Source: CAJXVA01 sp963761755
Lineage (GTDB): Bacteria > Myxococcota_A > Polyangia > Nannocystales > Nannocystaceae
DNA length: 64,000 bases
Assembly (NCBI GenBank): GCA_963761755.1
Contig: CAVXIC010000040.1
Location: forward strand, 372,001 to 436,000
Direction: 5' to 3'
Position 1 is the stretch's first letter. Each line of letters begins with the position of its first letter. Positions 9,406-18,299 of this stretch are shown here, in pieces. The notes below the pieces were generated by a model that saw only the letters and a list, made by a program, of their open reading frames with translations, was not told the origin of the DNA and ran no database searches. A program made the position numbers and the translations under genes.

Positions 9406-9777
9406 TTATTTGGGACGCTTGGTGCCGTACTTGGAGCGACGCTGGCGACGCCCTTGCACACCCGTGGTGTCGAGCGTGCCACGGATGACGTGATAGCGAA
9501 CACCAGGAAGGTCTTTCACACGACCGCCGCGGATGAGCACCATCGAGTGCTCCTGCAGGTTGTGACCTTCACCGGGGATGTAGCTGGTGACTTCCATCCC
9601 GTTGGTGAGGCGAACCCGCGCAACCTTGCGGAGTGCGGAGTTCGGCTTCTTGGGCGTGCTGGTATAGACGCGAACGCAGACGCCCCGCTTCTGGGGGCAC
9701 TCTTTGAGAGCCGGCGCGGTCTTTTTGGAGATCTGACGCTGGCGTCCCTTGCGGACGAGTTGTTGAATGGTAGGCAT
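9406..9777 (-). CDS. rpsL: 30S ribosomal protein S12
   Basis: S12 is the decoding-centre protein and streptomycin-resistance locus. The frame extends upstream, but the conserved start is MPTIQQLVRKGR, so ATG 9777 is used; AAGGA lies 10 nt before it. Product 123 residues. The loops T-P-K-K-P-N-S and G-G-R-V-K-D-L-P-G-V-R-Y-H carry wild-type lysines at positions where classic resistance mutations occur, so no resistance is predicted. First gene of a two-gene unit with rpsG. Confidence 0.98.
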   Translation of the reverse strand: MPTIQQLVRKGRQRQISKKTAPALKECPQKRGVCVRVYTSTPKKPNSALRKVARVRLTNGMEVTSYIPGEGHNLQEHSMVLIRGGRVKDLPGVRYHVIRGTLDTTGVQGRRQRRSKYGTKRPK

Positions 9778-9841
9778 GGATGCCGAGTCCTTGTCGTTCT
9801 CGTTGAAGCTCTTGCCGAGCTGGTACTCAAAAATGCGAAGG

Positions 9842-9859
9842 CCTCGCACACGTGCGAGG
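9842..9859 (-). promoter_or_regulatory. 5'-end hairpin of rpsL transcript
   Basis: A perfect inverted repeat (CCTCGCAC / GTGCGAGG) covers about +3 to +20 of the predicted rpsL transcript. Eight nt further on is a run of five T (9829-9833), so a weak attenuator is possible but the T-run is not adjacent to the stem. Confidence 0.5.
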
Positions 9860-9867
9860 GGCGGCCG

Positions 9868-9895
9868 AGTATAGACAGAACCGCCCGGGGATCAA
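9868..9895 (-). promoter_or_regulatory. sigma-70-type promoter for rpsL-rpsG
   Basis: On the minus strand TTGATC (9890-9895), 16 bp, TATACT (9868-9873). Spacing and -10 are identical to the fusA promoter, and the 13-mer GTCTATACTCGGC is shared. The predicted start near 9861 leaves a leader of about 84 nt. Confidence 0.85.
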
Positions 9896-10145
9896 GCGCT
9901 CTTCGTCCCTCGACCTTGGGCACCCCTCACACGCAGCCCGCGGGTTTGGCGCAGGGCTCGCGCGGCCTTCGGCGGCCGGGTGAACGAGGGAGCGAGCGGA
10001 TTCGCCGGTTCTAAGCCCCGCGCGAGAGTCAGAGAAAGCCGTTTACTTTCGCAATGTTGGCGCCGCACCTGTCCCCGTCCGCGGGCTCGTTCGGCAGCAC
10101 GTCCCGCCACTATAGTAGTCTCGGTCGTCGTTGATGGGAGTGGGG
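9896..10145. other. Divergent intergenic region, rpsL / lipoprotein
   Basis: No gene is supported here. A TATAGT hexamer at 10111-10116 may be the -10 of the plus-strand lipoprotein, but no good -35 is visible at 16-18 bp spacing. Confidence 0.4.
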
Positions 10146-11270
10146 ATGGGAAGTCGGTGGGTTTGGGCCGCCCAGGTGATCGGAGCGTGCGTCATCGTCG
10201 GCTGCGCTGGGGGTGAGAGCGACTCGGTGGGCGATCTGGGCTTCAGCGCGGGTCCGGGCCAGGTGAGCGCAGGGGAGACCGGAGATGGCACGGGGACGAC
10301 GAGCGGCGAGGACACGGGCCCCGGACCCACCAGCTCGGTGGGCACGACCGCCCCGAGCACCTCCCCCACGCAAGAAGGTTCGGACACCGATCCGACGACC
10401 GGTCCACTGCTGGACTGCATGTTCGCCGACGAGTGTGACGACGGAGATCTCTGCACCGAGGACAACTGCGTCAACAGCACGTGCGCCAACGTCCCGATCG
10501 CATGCGACGACGGGGTCGACTGCACGGTCGACGCCTGCGATCCAGCGACCGGAGCATGCTCGAACACCGCCGATGACGCGGTGTGCATCGACGCCGACCT
10601 CTGCAACGGCACGGAGTCCTGCGATGCGCTCTCGGGCTGTGTCGCCGGGACCGAGGTCATGTGCAGCGATGGCCTGGCCTGCACGGCCGACGCGTGCGAT
10701 CCCGCCACGGGGCAGTGCTCCAACGAGACGATCGAGGCCTGCGCCAGCGCGGACGGCTGCTGCCCGGTCGGCTGCTCCGTCGCCGACACCGATTGCACGT
10801 GCAGCAACCTCGCGACCAGCGCGACGGCCAGCAGCTCCGGTGGTGGCCTCGACGCGAACGGCTACGGCCCGAGCAGATGGGTCGACGGCAACGGCGAGGC
10901 CTCCTGCGACGGCAACTGCACGCAGTGCTTCGGCTGGATCCTCAACTCCTCCTCCGCCTCGGGCGCCTGGATGCAGCTCGACTGGGCGAGCCCGGTCCTG
11001 ATCGGCTCGATGTTCATCGACGGGATCGATCCCGGCGGTTGCCAGTCGACCGCGCGCGGCCTCGCGGGCGGCAACGTGCAGTACTGGGGGCCCGGTGGCT
11101 GGACGACCGCCTCGACTTTCGCCGGCGAGCAGGGGGACGTCGCGGTGAACTTCAATCCCCCGGTCACCACCACCGCGCTGCGGATCTACAACGCCCTCAC
11201 GCCTCCGGGCGGCTCCAACTCCCTGGCGTTCGAGTGGTATGTCTACGAGCCCCTTGGGTGTACGCCATGA
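10146..11270 (+). CDS. Cys-rich secreted lipoprotein with C-terminal discoidin-like domain
   Basis: Probable outer-surface lipoprotein of unknown function, about 374 residues. A signal peptide (M-G-S-R-W-V-W-A-A-Q) ends in the lipobox I-V-G-C. A Gly/Thr/Ser/Pro linker follows, then a block of Cys-rich repeats (patterns such as C-D-D-G-x-x-C-T-x-D-x-C-D-P-A-T-G-x-C-S-N) typical of myxobacterial surface proteins. The C-terminal roughly 130 residues (S-x-x-S-S-S-G-G, R-W-V-D-G-N, W-M-Q-L-D-W, L-R-I-Y-N) resemble an F5/8-type C carbohydrate-binding fold. ATG 10146 is preferred because GGGAG lies 5 nt upstream; ATG 10134 is possible. Function is inferred as adhesion or glycan binding. Confidence 0.75.
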   Translation: MGSRWVWAAQVIGACVIVGCAGGESDSVGDLGFSAGPGQVSAGETGDGTGTTSGEDTGPGPTSSVGTTAPSTSPTQEGSDTDPTTGPLLDCMFADECDDGDLCTEDNCVNSTCANVPIACDDGVDCTVDACDPATGACSNTADDAVCIDADLCNGTESCDALSGCVAGTEVMCSDGLACTADACDPATGQCSNETIEACASADGCCPVGCSVADTDCTCSNLATSATASSSGGGLDANGYGPSRWVDGNGEASCDGNCTQCFGWILNSSSASGAWMQLDWASPVLIGSMFIDGIDPGGCQSTARGLAGGNVQYWGPGGWTTASTFAGEQGDVAVNFNPPVTTTALRIYNALTPPGGSNSLAFEWYVYEPLGCTP

Positions 11271-11295
11271 CAACGACGATTCGGTTCGCGAGTCG

Positions 11296-12798
11296 ATGAG
11301 TCCCACCGTGCCAAGCGACGATCTCCGCGACCGGCTGATCTCCCTCGTCCACCACGGGGACGAGGCTGAACTGCACCGGGTCTGTCTCGAGCATCGGGTC
11401 GACATCGAGCGCGAGTTTCGGAGCTGGAAGACGGTTCCCCAGGCGTGGCGCGAGAGTCGAGACTCGCTCGACCGCTACGTGGCGGGCCTGCTGGCGATCG
11501 CCCGGGTCTTCGCGGACGGTCTGGGGCGCCCCGAGCTGCTCGAACACCTGATGGGACGCGACCGGTCCTCGGACGAACCCAGTCCGATGGACCGCTGGCA
11601 TGAGGGCCTCGAGGCGTCACAGAAGCTGCTCGACGACGGCGCGCACCGAGAGGCGGCCACGCTGCTCCAGACCATCGTCGAGGAGACCGACGGGGTGCGC
11701 GGCAGCTGGGTCGACGAGTATCTTCCGGTCACGCTCGGCATGCTCGGCGGCGCGTACTTCAACGCCGGCCTGGTCGAGCGGGCGTCCGAGCCCACCGCGC
11801 GCGCCCTCGCGCTGTGCGAGGAGGTCCAGGACGAGGAGGGGATCGCCGCCTATCTGACCAACCTCCACGAGATCCGGCGCTACCTCGGCGAATCCAAGGA
11901 CGCGGCCACGCTCGCGCGCGCGCTGGCCGACCGACTCGACGGTCGCGATCCCGATCGGGCCCGACGCATGCGGACGCGCGCGCGAATCATCGACGGCGGT
12001 GAGCCCCGGCTGCGCGTCGTCGTCCTGCCGCCCGAAGGGTCCGGGCCCGTCGAGCTCGACGAGCTGCACCTGCTCGCGCCCATCGTTCACGACGACGATC
12101 ACGTCCACGACGACGACTCGATGCTCGGCGGTCTTCGCTTCGCGTTCGAGCGCAACCGAGTCACGCTGGGCGCGTGCAGTCACCACCTGGACCGGGGCCG
12201 TGAGCTGGCCACGCACGGCCACATGCTCGAAGCGGTGCGGACGTTCGAGGAAGCCGCGCAGGTGGATCCCAAGACACCCGACCCGCCCTACCTGCGGGGC
12301 CTGGCGCTCGCCGAGCTGGGGCGCTTCGACGAGGCACTCGCCGCCTACGAGCTGGTCGGGGAGCTCGCGCCGGGATGGCACCGCGTCGAGGAGGATCGGG
12401 CCCTCGTCGGCCAGATCGCCAGCGGCGCGCTCGAGCCGGATGCGCTCAACATCGTGCGCGAGATCGAGGACGGACCGCGCACGCCTCGGGCGAAGATCGC
12501 GGTCGCCCAGGAAGCGATCGTTCGCTTCCCCACCCTGGCCCGGCTGCACTTCGCCCAGGGGCGGGCGTACTGGTCGGTGGATGCGCAGGACGAGGCTCGG
12601 ACTGCGTGGCGCCAAGCCCTCGCGCTGGCCGAGAACTCCAGCATTCGGACCCGCGCGCTCGCGGAACTGGGCGCCACCGCCCTCGACTCGGACGAAGGCG
12701 TCCACGACCTTCACCGCGCGATCGAAGAAGACGGTGAACTGGTCGCATCGGCGATGGCCAGGGTGTTGCTGTATCTACGGCCCAAGGCCACTCACTGA
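11296..12798 (+). CDS. TPR-repeat protein, cytoplasmic
   Basis: A roughly 500-residue soluble protein without signal peptide or membrane segment. The N-terminal part is charged and helical (D-D-L-R-D-R-L-I-S-L-V-H-H-G-D-E-A-E). TPR-like helix pairs occur near residues 100-200 and again from about 290 on (A-V-R-T-F-E-E-A-A-Q-V-D-P, G-L-A-L-A-E-L-G-R-F-D-E-A-L-A-A-Y). A His/Asp run (H-D-D-D-H-V-H-D-D-D) separates the halves. The frame is open to an ATG at 11239 inside the preceding gene; ATG 11296, 25 nt after that gene's stop, is chosen. A scaffold role is inferred; no partner is known. It may form a unit with the downstream acetate kinase fusion (24 bp gap). Confidence 0.75.
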   Translation: MSPTVPSDDLRDRLISLVHHGDEAELHRVCLEHRVDIEREFRSWKTVPQAWRESRDSLDRYVAGLLAIARVFADGLGRPELLEHLMGRDRSSDEPSPMDRWHEGLEASQKLLDDGAHREAATLLQTIVEETDGVRGSWVDEYLPVTLGMLGGAYFNAGLVERASEPTARALALCEEVQDEEGIAAYLTNLHEIRRYLGESKDAATLARALADRLDGRDPDRARRMRTRARIIDGGEPRLRVVVLPPEGSGPVELDELHLLAPIVHDDDHVHDDDSMLGGLRFAFERNRVTLGACSHHLDRGRELATHGHMLEAVRTFEEAAQVDPKTPDPPYLRGLALAELGRFDEALAAYELVGELAPGWHRVEEDRALVGQIASGALEPDALNIVREIEDGPRTPRAKIAVAQEAIVRFPTLARLHFAQGRAYWSVDAQDEARTAWRQALALAENSSIRTRALAELGATALDSDEGVHDLHRAIEEDGELVASAMARVLLYLRPKATH

Positions 12799-12822
12799 CC
12801 CCGGCGCGGTACCCTACCCCGC

Positions 12823-14619
12823 ATGCGGATCGCGACGATCAACTGCGGCAGCTCATCGATCAAGGCGGACGTCCTGGGCAGCGAGACCGGCGCTCGGGTG
12901 CTTCGGCTTCGGGCCGAGCGCGTCGGGACGCAGGACGCGAGCGTTCGCTGGAATGACGACGAGCCCACGCCGCTGGACGCACGGCCGGTGTCGGAGATCG
13001 CGAACGAACTCCTGCCCGCGTTGTTCGAGACCGCTGGCGCCGTGGAAGCCGTCGGACACCGCGTGGTCCACGGTGGAGAGCGCTTCGTGCGTCCAACCCT
13101 CATCGACGATGCGGTCGCCGAGGCGATCGAGGCGCTGGCCGAGCTTGCGCCGCTGCACAACCCCGCCAACCACGCGGGCATCATCGCGGCGCGGGCGGCC
13201 CTGCCCGGCGTGCCCCACGTGGCCGTGTTCGACACCGCCTTTCACGCCACCCTGCCCGCGCGCGCGCGCAGCTACGCGATCGACCCGGAGGCCCTCCCCG
13301 GCGCGCGGCGCTTCGGTTTTCACGGCACCAGCCACGGGTATGTGGCAGCGACGGCCGCCGCCGCGCTGAAGACACCGCTGGAGTCGCTTCGCATCATCAC
13401 GTGCCACCTCGGCAGCGGGGCCAGCGTTTGCGCGGTGGAGTATGGCCGCAGCGTCGAGACGAGCATGGGCATGACCCCCCTCGAAGGCCTCGTGATGGGC
13501 ACGCGCGCCGGGGACCTCGACCCGGGCCTCATCGTGCAGCTCCTGCGGCGGGGGTACGACGTCGACGCGCTCGACGAGCTGCTCAATCGTCGCAGCGGCC
13601 TCGCTGGCGTCTCGGGAACCCGCGGCGACATGCGGGACATCGAGCACCAAGCCGCGGAGGGGAATGAACGCTGCCGGCTCGCGCTCAAGCTGTTCGCCCA
13701 CCGGCTGCGCAAGTACATCGGCGCCTACGCGGCCACCATGGGCGGCGTCGATGCGATCGCCTTCACCGCGGGTATCGGAGAGAACAGTCCGGGAATCCGT
13801 CATCGGGTGCTGCAGCGACTCGACTTCCTCGGGGCGGTGCTCGACGAGGACCGCAACCGGGACGCCAAGGTCGGACCCGATCAGCCCGTCGTCGAGATCT
13901 CCGAGCCCCACGCCCGGGTCCGGCTGCTGGTCGTCGCCACCGACGAGGCTCGGGCGATCGCCGAGCACACCGCGGCGGTCGCCCGCAGCAGCGATCACGT
14001 CGACCCGCCGGCGGCGATCCCGATCGCGGTGTCGGCCCGTCACATCCACCTCACCCAGGCCTCGGTCGAGGCGCTCTTTGGCGCCGGCCACCAGCTCACG
14101 CCCCGCAACGAGCTGTCGCAACCGGGGCAGTTCGCCTGCGAGGAGACGCTCACAGTCATCGGACCCAAGCGCAGCCTCGAGAAGGTTCGGGTGCTCGGTC
14201 CGACCCGGTCGAAGAACCAGGTGGAGATCTCCAGGACCGACGAGTTCTGGCTCGGCGTCGACGCCCCGGTGAGGCGCTCCGGCGACGTCGCCAACTCGCC
14301 GGGGGTCACGCTCCAGGGTCCCGCAGGCAGTCTCACGCTGCAGGAGGGCCTGATCTGCGCCGCCCGCCACATCCACATGACCCCGGCGGATGCCCAGGCT
14401 TTCGGGGTGTCGTCGGGCGACATGGTCGAGGTGCGCGTCGACTCGGAGGGTCGCGACCTCGTGTTCGGCGACGTCTTGATCCGGGTCTCGCCCCACTACG
14501 CCTTGGAGATGCACGTCGACACCGACGAAGCCAACGCGGCCGAGCTCTCCCGCAACGATGAGGGCATGCTCGTGGGCACCTCCGGCACCGCGACGCTCAC
14601 CCGTCGTGAGCGCCGCTAG
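12823..14619 (+). CDS. Acetate kinase-PduL phosphotransacylase fusion
   Basis: One 598-residue chain carries both steps linking acyl-CoA and carboxylate. Residues about 1-390 are acetate kinase: N-C-G-S-S-S-I-K near the start, H-R-V-V-H-G-G, F-G-F-H-G-T-S-H, H-L-G-S-G-A-S-V, M-G-T-R-A-G-D-L-D-P and T-A-G-I-G-E-N-S. After a short linker, residues about 400-598 match PduL-type phosphate acyltransferase, with the two metal-binding motifs A-R-H-I-H-L-T (near 405) and A-R-H-I-H-M-T-P (near 513). PduL is unrelated to Pta. Known chemistry: acetyl(propionyl)-CoA + Pi to acyl-phosphate + CoA, then ATP formation. Channelling of acyl-phosphate is inferred. Both halves retain their motifs, so bifunctionality is likely. 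Confidence 0.92.
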   Translation: MRIATINCGSSSIKADVLGSETGARVLRLRAERVGTQDASVRWNDDEPTPLDARPVSEIANELLPALFETAGAVEAVGHRVVHGGERFVRPTLIDDAVAEAIEALAELAPLHNPANHAGIIAARAALPGVPHVAVFDTAFHATLPARARSYAIDPEALPGARRFGFHGTSHGYVAATAAAALKTPLESLRIITCHLGSGASVCAVEYGRSVETSMGMTPLEGLVMGTRAGDLDPGLIVQLLRRGYDVDALDELLNRRSGLAGVSGTRGDMRDIEHQAAEGNERCRLALKLFAHRLRKYIGAYAATMGGVDAIAFTAGIGENSPGIRHRVLQRLDFLGAVLDEDRNRDAKVGPDQPVVEISEPHARVRLLVVATDEARAIAEHTAAVARSSDHVDPPAAIPIAVSARHIHLTQASVEALFGAGHQLTPRNELSQPGQFACEETLTVIGPKRSLEKVRVLGPTRSKNQVEISRTDEFWLGVDAPVRRSGDVANSPGVTLQGPAGSLTLQEGLICAARHIHMTPADAQAFGVSSGDMVEVRVDSEGRDLVFGDVLIRVSPHYALEMHVDTDEANAAELSRNDEGMLVGTSGTATLTRRERR

Positions 14620-14632
14620 AGCGGCTCCCCGC

Positions 14633-15574
<942 letters not shown>

Positions 15575-15896
15575 GGGGCGGGACTCTACTCGGCCCGCGT
15601 GCCGCATGCAGCGCCCTGCAGCGATCCCCCCGGACGCCCCCGAGCATCCCGTCAAACCCCATCATTCCTGGTCTGGGTTTGTAATCGGTGTGAGAGGGAA
15701 CGGCCTGGTGATCCGTCGGAGCCCCGCAGACGGCAAATCGTGTAGTGAGATGTCCAAAGGAACCAGTTGCTGAGATTTTCGCGAACATGCATGGTGGAAC
15801 GCGAGGGGACGCGGGAGGCCATCGTCGTGCGTGGGGCACGACGGCGAGGCTCGGTACGATGCGTACGGGACGACGTCTCTCTCGAGGGGATTCGCG
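15575..15896. other. Divergent intergenic region
   Basis: No gene is supported between the two divergent lipoprotein genes. Upstream of the minus-strand gene TAGAGTC lies 7 nt before ATG 15574. Before the plus-strand gene there is an inverted repeat at 15823-15843 and a GAGGGG ribosome-binding site close to ATG 15897. Confidence 0.45.
15823..15843. repeat. Perfect 8-bp inverted repeat upstream of twin-CxxCH lipoprotein gene
   Basis: CGTCGTGC and GCACGACG flank a 5-nt spacer about 54 nt upstream of the ATG. No T-run follows, so an operator or leader hairpin is more likely than a terminator. Confidence 0.4.
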
Positions 15897-18248
15897 ATGC
15901 GTACACAGGGGGAAACCGGAGTCCGAACCAAGCTACTCGCCGCGCTGCTCCTGGTCGGGCCCGCGGGCTGCTACGCCGGCGTGGGGACCGGCGGGGATCG
16001 CGGCGACGACCCAGGCGCGGACTCGAACGCCGATGACGGTGGCGAGGACGACTCGGGGGACGGCACCGGCGACGGTCCGGACAACCAGGAGCCCGAAGAG
16101 GAGTGCGTCGACACGCGCAACTACTTCGAGGAAGAGGTCTGGCGCCCCATCCTGCAGGCGGACTGCTTCGGCTGCCACAACCCCGAGGGTCAGGCCAAGG
16201 ACACCGACCTGGTGCTGCAGGGCAACGACTATCCGGGATACCTCGAGGCCAACTACAAGACCGTCGAGAACGTCGCTCGGCTGGAGATCGAAGGCACCAG
16301 CCTCATCCTGCTCAAGCCCAGCGGCGAGGTCGCACACACCGGCGACGTCCGCTTCGGCAAGGACTCCGAGAGCTACGAGGTCCTCGCCGAGATGGTCTCG
16401 CGCTTCCAGGCGCCGGTGCAGTGCGTCGACGACAAGGACATCGAGGCCTACTTCAAGGGCATCGTCGAGCTCGACGAGGAGGCCACCCTGCGCAAGGCCA
16501 CATTCCTGCTCGCCTCGCGGTACCCGACCGCCGAAGAGTACGACGCCGTCCGCGGCGAGGGCATCGGCGCGCTCGATGCCGTGCTCGACGACGTCCTCCA
16601 GGAGGAGGCGTTCTACGTCCGGATCAAAGAGATCTACAACGACATGATGCACACCGACGCGCTGCTCGACGGCGACTCGGCCATCGATGCGTTGGACCCC
16701 CAGCGCTTCATCAACAAGCGCTGGTACGACGAACTGCCCGAGGAGGAGATCACCCCCAACCGCGACCTCGCCAACGACGCGGTCGCCAAGGAGCCCCTCC
16801 ACATCATCGAGCGAATCCTTCGCGAGGGTCGGCCGTTCACCGAGGTCGTGACGGGCGACTGGACGGTCGTCAACCCGTACTCGGCGCGCAGCTACGACAT
16901 CCCGCTCGACCTCTTCGACGACCCGAACGACCCCGACGAGTGGGTCGAGTACAACTTCGAGGACATCCCGCAGGCCGGTGTGCTCAGCACGCCCGCCTTC
17001 CTCGCGCGCTACCCCTCGACCCCGACCAACCGCAACCGGCACCGGTCGGGCATCGTCTACGACTACTTCTTCGCGACCGACGTCATGCGGCTCGCGGCGC
17101 GGCCGATCGACGTCGGCTCGATCGCCGACTTCAACCCCACCCTCTACAACCCGCAGTGCACGGTCTGCCACGAGAACATCGACCCGCTGGCGGGGGCCTT
17201 CCAGAACTGGACCGATGAGGGCTGGTACCGCCCGCCAGCGGGCGGATGGTTCCAAGACATGGCGCCTCCGGGCTTCGCCGACACCCAGATCCCCTTCGAG
17301 CAGAAGGAGCGAGCCCTGCAGTGGCTGACCGAGCAGCTCGTCGTCGACGACAAGTTCGCGCTGGCCGTGGTGCAGACGATGTTCACTGGCTTGACCGGCC
17401 AAGACCCCCTGCTCGAGCCGCTGGATGCCGACCATCCCGACTACGTGCACCAGATCGCGGCCTTCGAGGCACAGGACGACTCCTTCAAGAAGGTCGCCAC
17501 GGCGTTCAAGGACAGCGGATTCGAGCTGCGGGTCGCAATCAAGGAGCTGGTCAAGACGCCATGGTTCCGCGCCGTGAGCCTCGATGGCACCCCCAGCGCG
17601 AGTCGCAGCAAAGAGCTGGCCTCCATGGGCACCGCGCGACTGCTCCCACCCGAGGCGCTGCATCGCCGGATCGAGGCCTCGGTCGGCTTCGGATGGCAGC
17701 GCAACGGGACCGACCTCCTGCTCGAGACCTACCGGTTCTTCTACGGCGGGATCGACTCGATTCAGACCACCAGCCGGCTCACCGAGCTCAACGGGGTCAT
17801 GGCCAACATCGCCGAGCGCATGGCCAACGAGGTCAGCTGCCAGGCGAGTCCCTTCGACTTCACCCGGCCGGCATCCGAACGCCTGCTCTTCCCCCACGTG
17901 GAGACGACCGACCTGCTCGACGATGCCGCGGGGCGCGAGGCGATCCTCAGGAACATCATCTATCTGCACGAGCACCTGCTCAGCGAGACGCTCGAGGAGA
18001 ACGACCCCGAGATCCAGCGAACGTTCGCGCTCTTCGAAGGCGTGTACCGAGATGGTCACGACGACCTGCTCAGCGAGAACTCGACCTACCCCGTGGCGCT
18101 CCCGAGCGCGTGTCGGGCCACCACCGACCGCATCACGGGCGAAGAGCTCGGCGACGCGAGTCTGACCGATGACCCCGACTACACCGTCCGCGCGTGGATG
18201 GCAGTGGTCAGCTACCTCCTGGGAGACTTCGCGTTCTTGCACGAATAG
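15897..18248 (+). CDS. Twin-CxxCH (putative dihaem) lipoprotein of the DUF1592/DUF1588 type
   Basis: A 783-residue exported protein. Signal peptide with Cys 25 after G-P-A-G, then an Asp/Gly-rich linker. Haem-binding C-F-G-C-H at residues 90-94 lies in a planctomycete-cytochrome-like segment, and a second C-T-V-C-H at about 421-425 is followed by E-N-I-D-P-L-A-G-A-F, resembling the CH-x-x-I-D-P-L motif of DUF1588-type proteins. The region between (A-T-F-L-L-A-S-R-Y-P-T) matches the helical part of these families. ATG 15897 has GAGGGG upstream. It is followed after about 50 bp by a DUF1501 gene, the usual partner. Substrate and electron partner are unknown. Confidence 0.8.
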   Translation: MRTQGETGVRTKLLAALLLVGPAGCYAGVGTGGDRGDDPGADSNADDGGEDDSGDGTGDGPDNQEPEEECVDTRNYFEEEVWRPILQADCFGCHNPEGQAKDTDLVLQGNDYPGYLEANYKTVENVARLEIEGTSLILLKPSGEVAHTGDVRFGKDSESYEVLAEMVSRFQAPVQCVDDKDIEAYFKGIVELDEEATLRKATFLLASRYPTAEEYDAVRGEGIGALDAVLDDVLQEEAFYVRIKEIYNDMMHTDALLDGDSAIDALDPQRFINKRWYDELPEEEITPNRDLANDAVAKEPLHIIERILREGRPFTEVVTGDWTVVNPYSARSYDIPLDLFDDPNDPDEWVEYNFEDIPQAGVLSTPAFLARYPSTPTNRNRHRSGIVYDYFFATDVMRLAARPIDVGSIADFNPTLYNPQCTVCHENIDPLAGAFQNWTDEGWYRPPAGGWFQDMAPPGFADTQIPFEQKERALQWLTEQLVVDDKFALAVVQTMFTGLTGQDPLLEPLDADHPDYVHQIAAFEAQDDSFKKVATAFKDSGFELRVAIKELVKTPWFRAVSLDGTPSASRSKELASMGTARLLPPEALHRRIEASVGFGWQRNGTDLLLETYRFFYGGIDSIQTTSRLTELNGVMANIAERMANEVSCQASPFDFTRPASERLLFPHVETTDLLDDAAGREAILRNIIYLHEHLLSETLEENDPEIQRTFALFEGVYRDGHDDLLSENSTYPVALPSACRATTDRITGEELGDASLTDDPDYTVRAWMAVVSYLLGDFAFLHE

Positions 18249-18299
18249 ACGCGCGACAGGGAAGACGCAGGAACCACGGGAACGACGGAGACGACGACG

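Noticed and set aside
12853..14514. 553-codon minus-strand frame opposite the acetate kinase-PduL gene
   Set aside because: Shadow frame; the plus strand carries all enzyme motifs.
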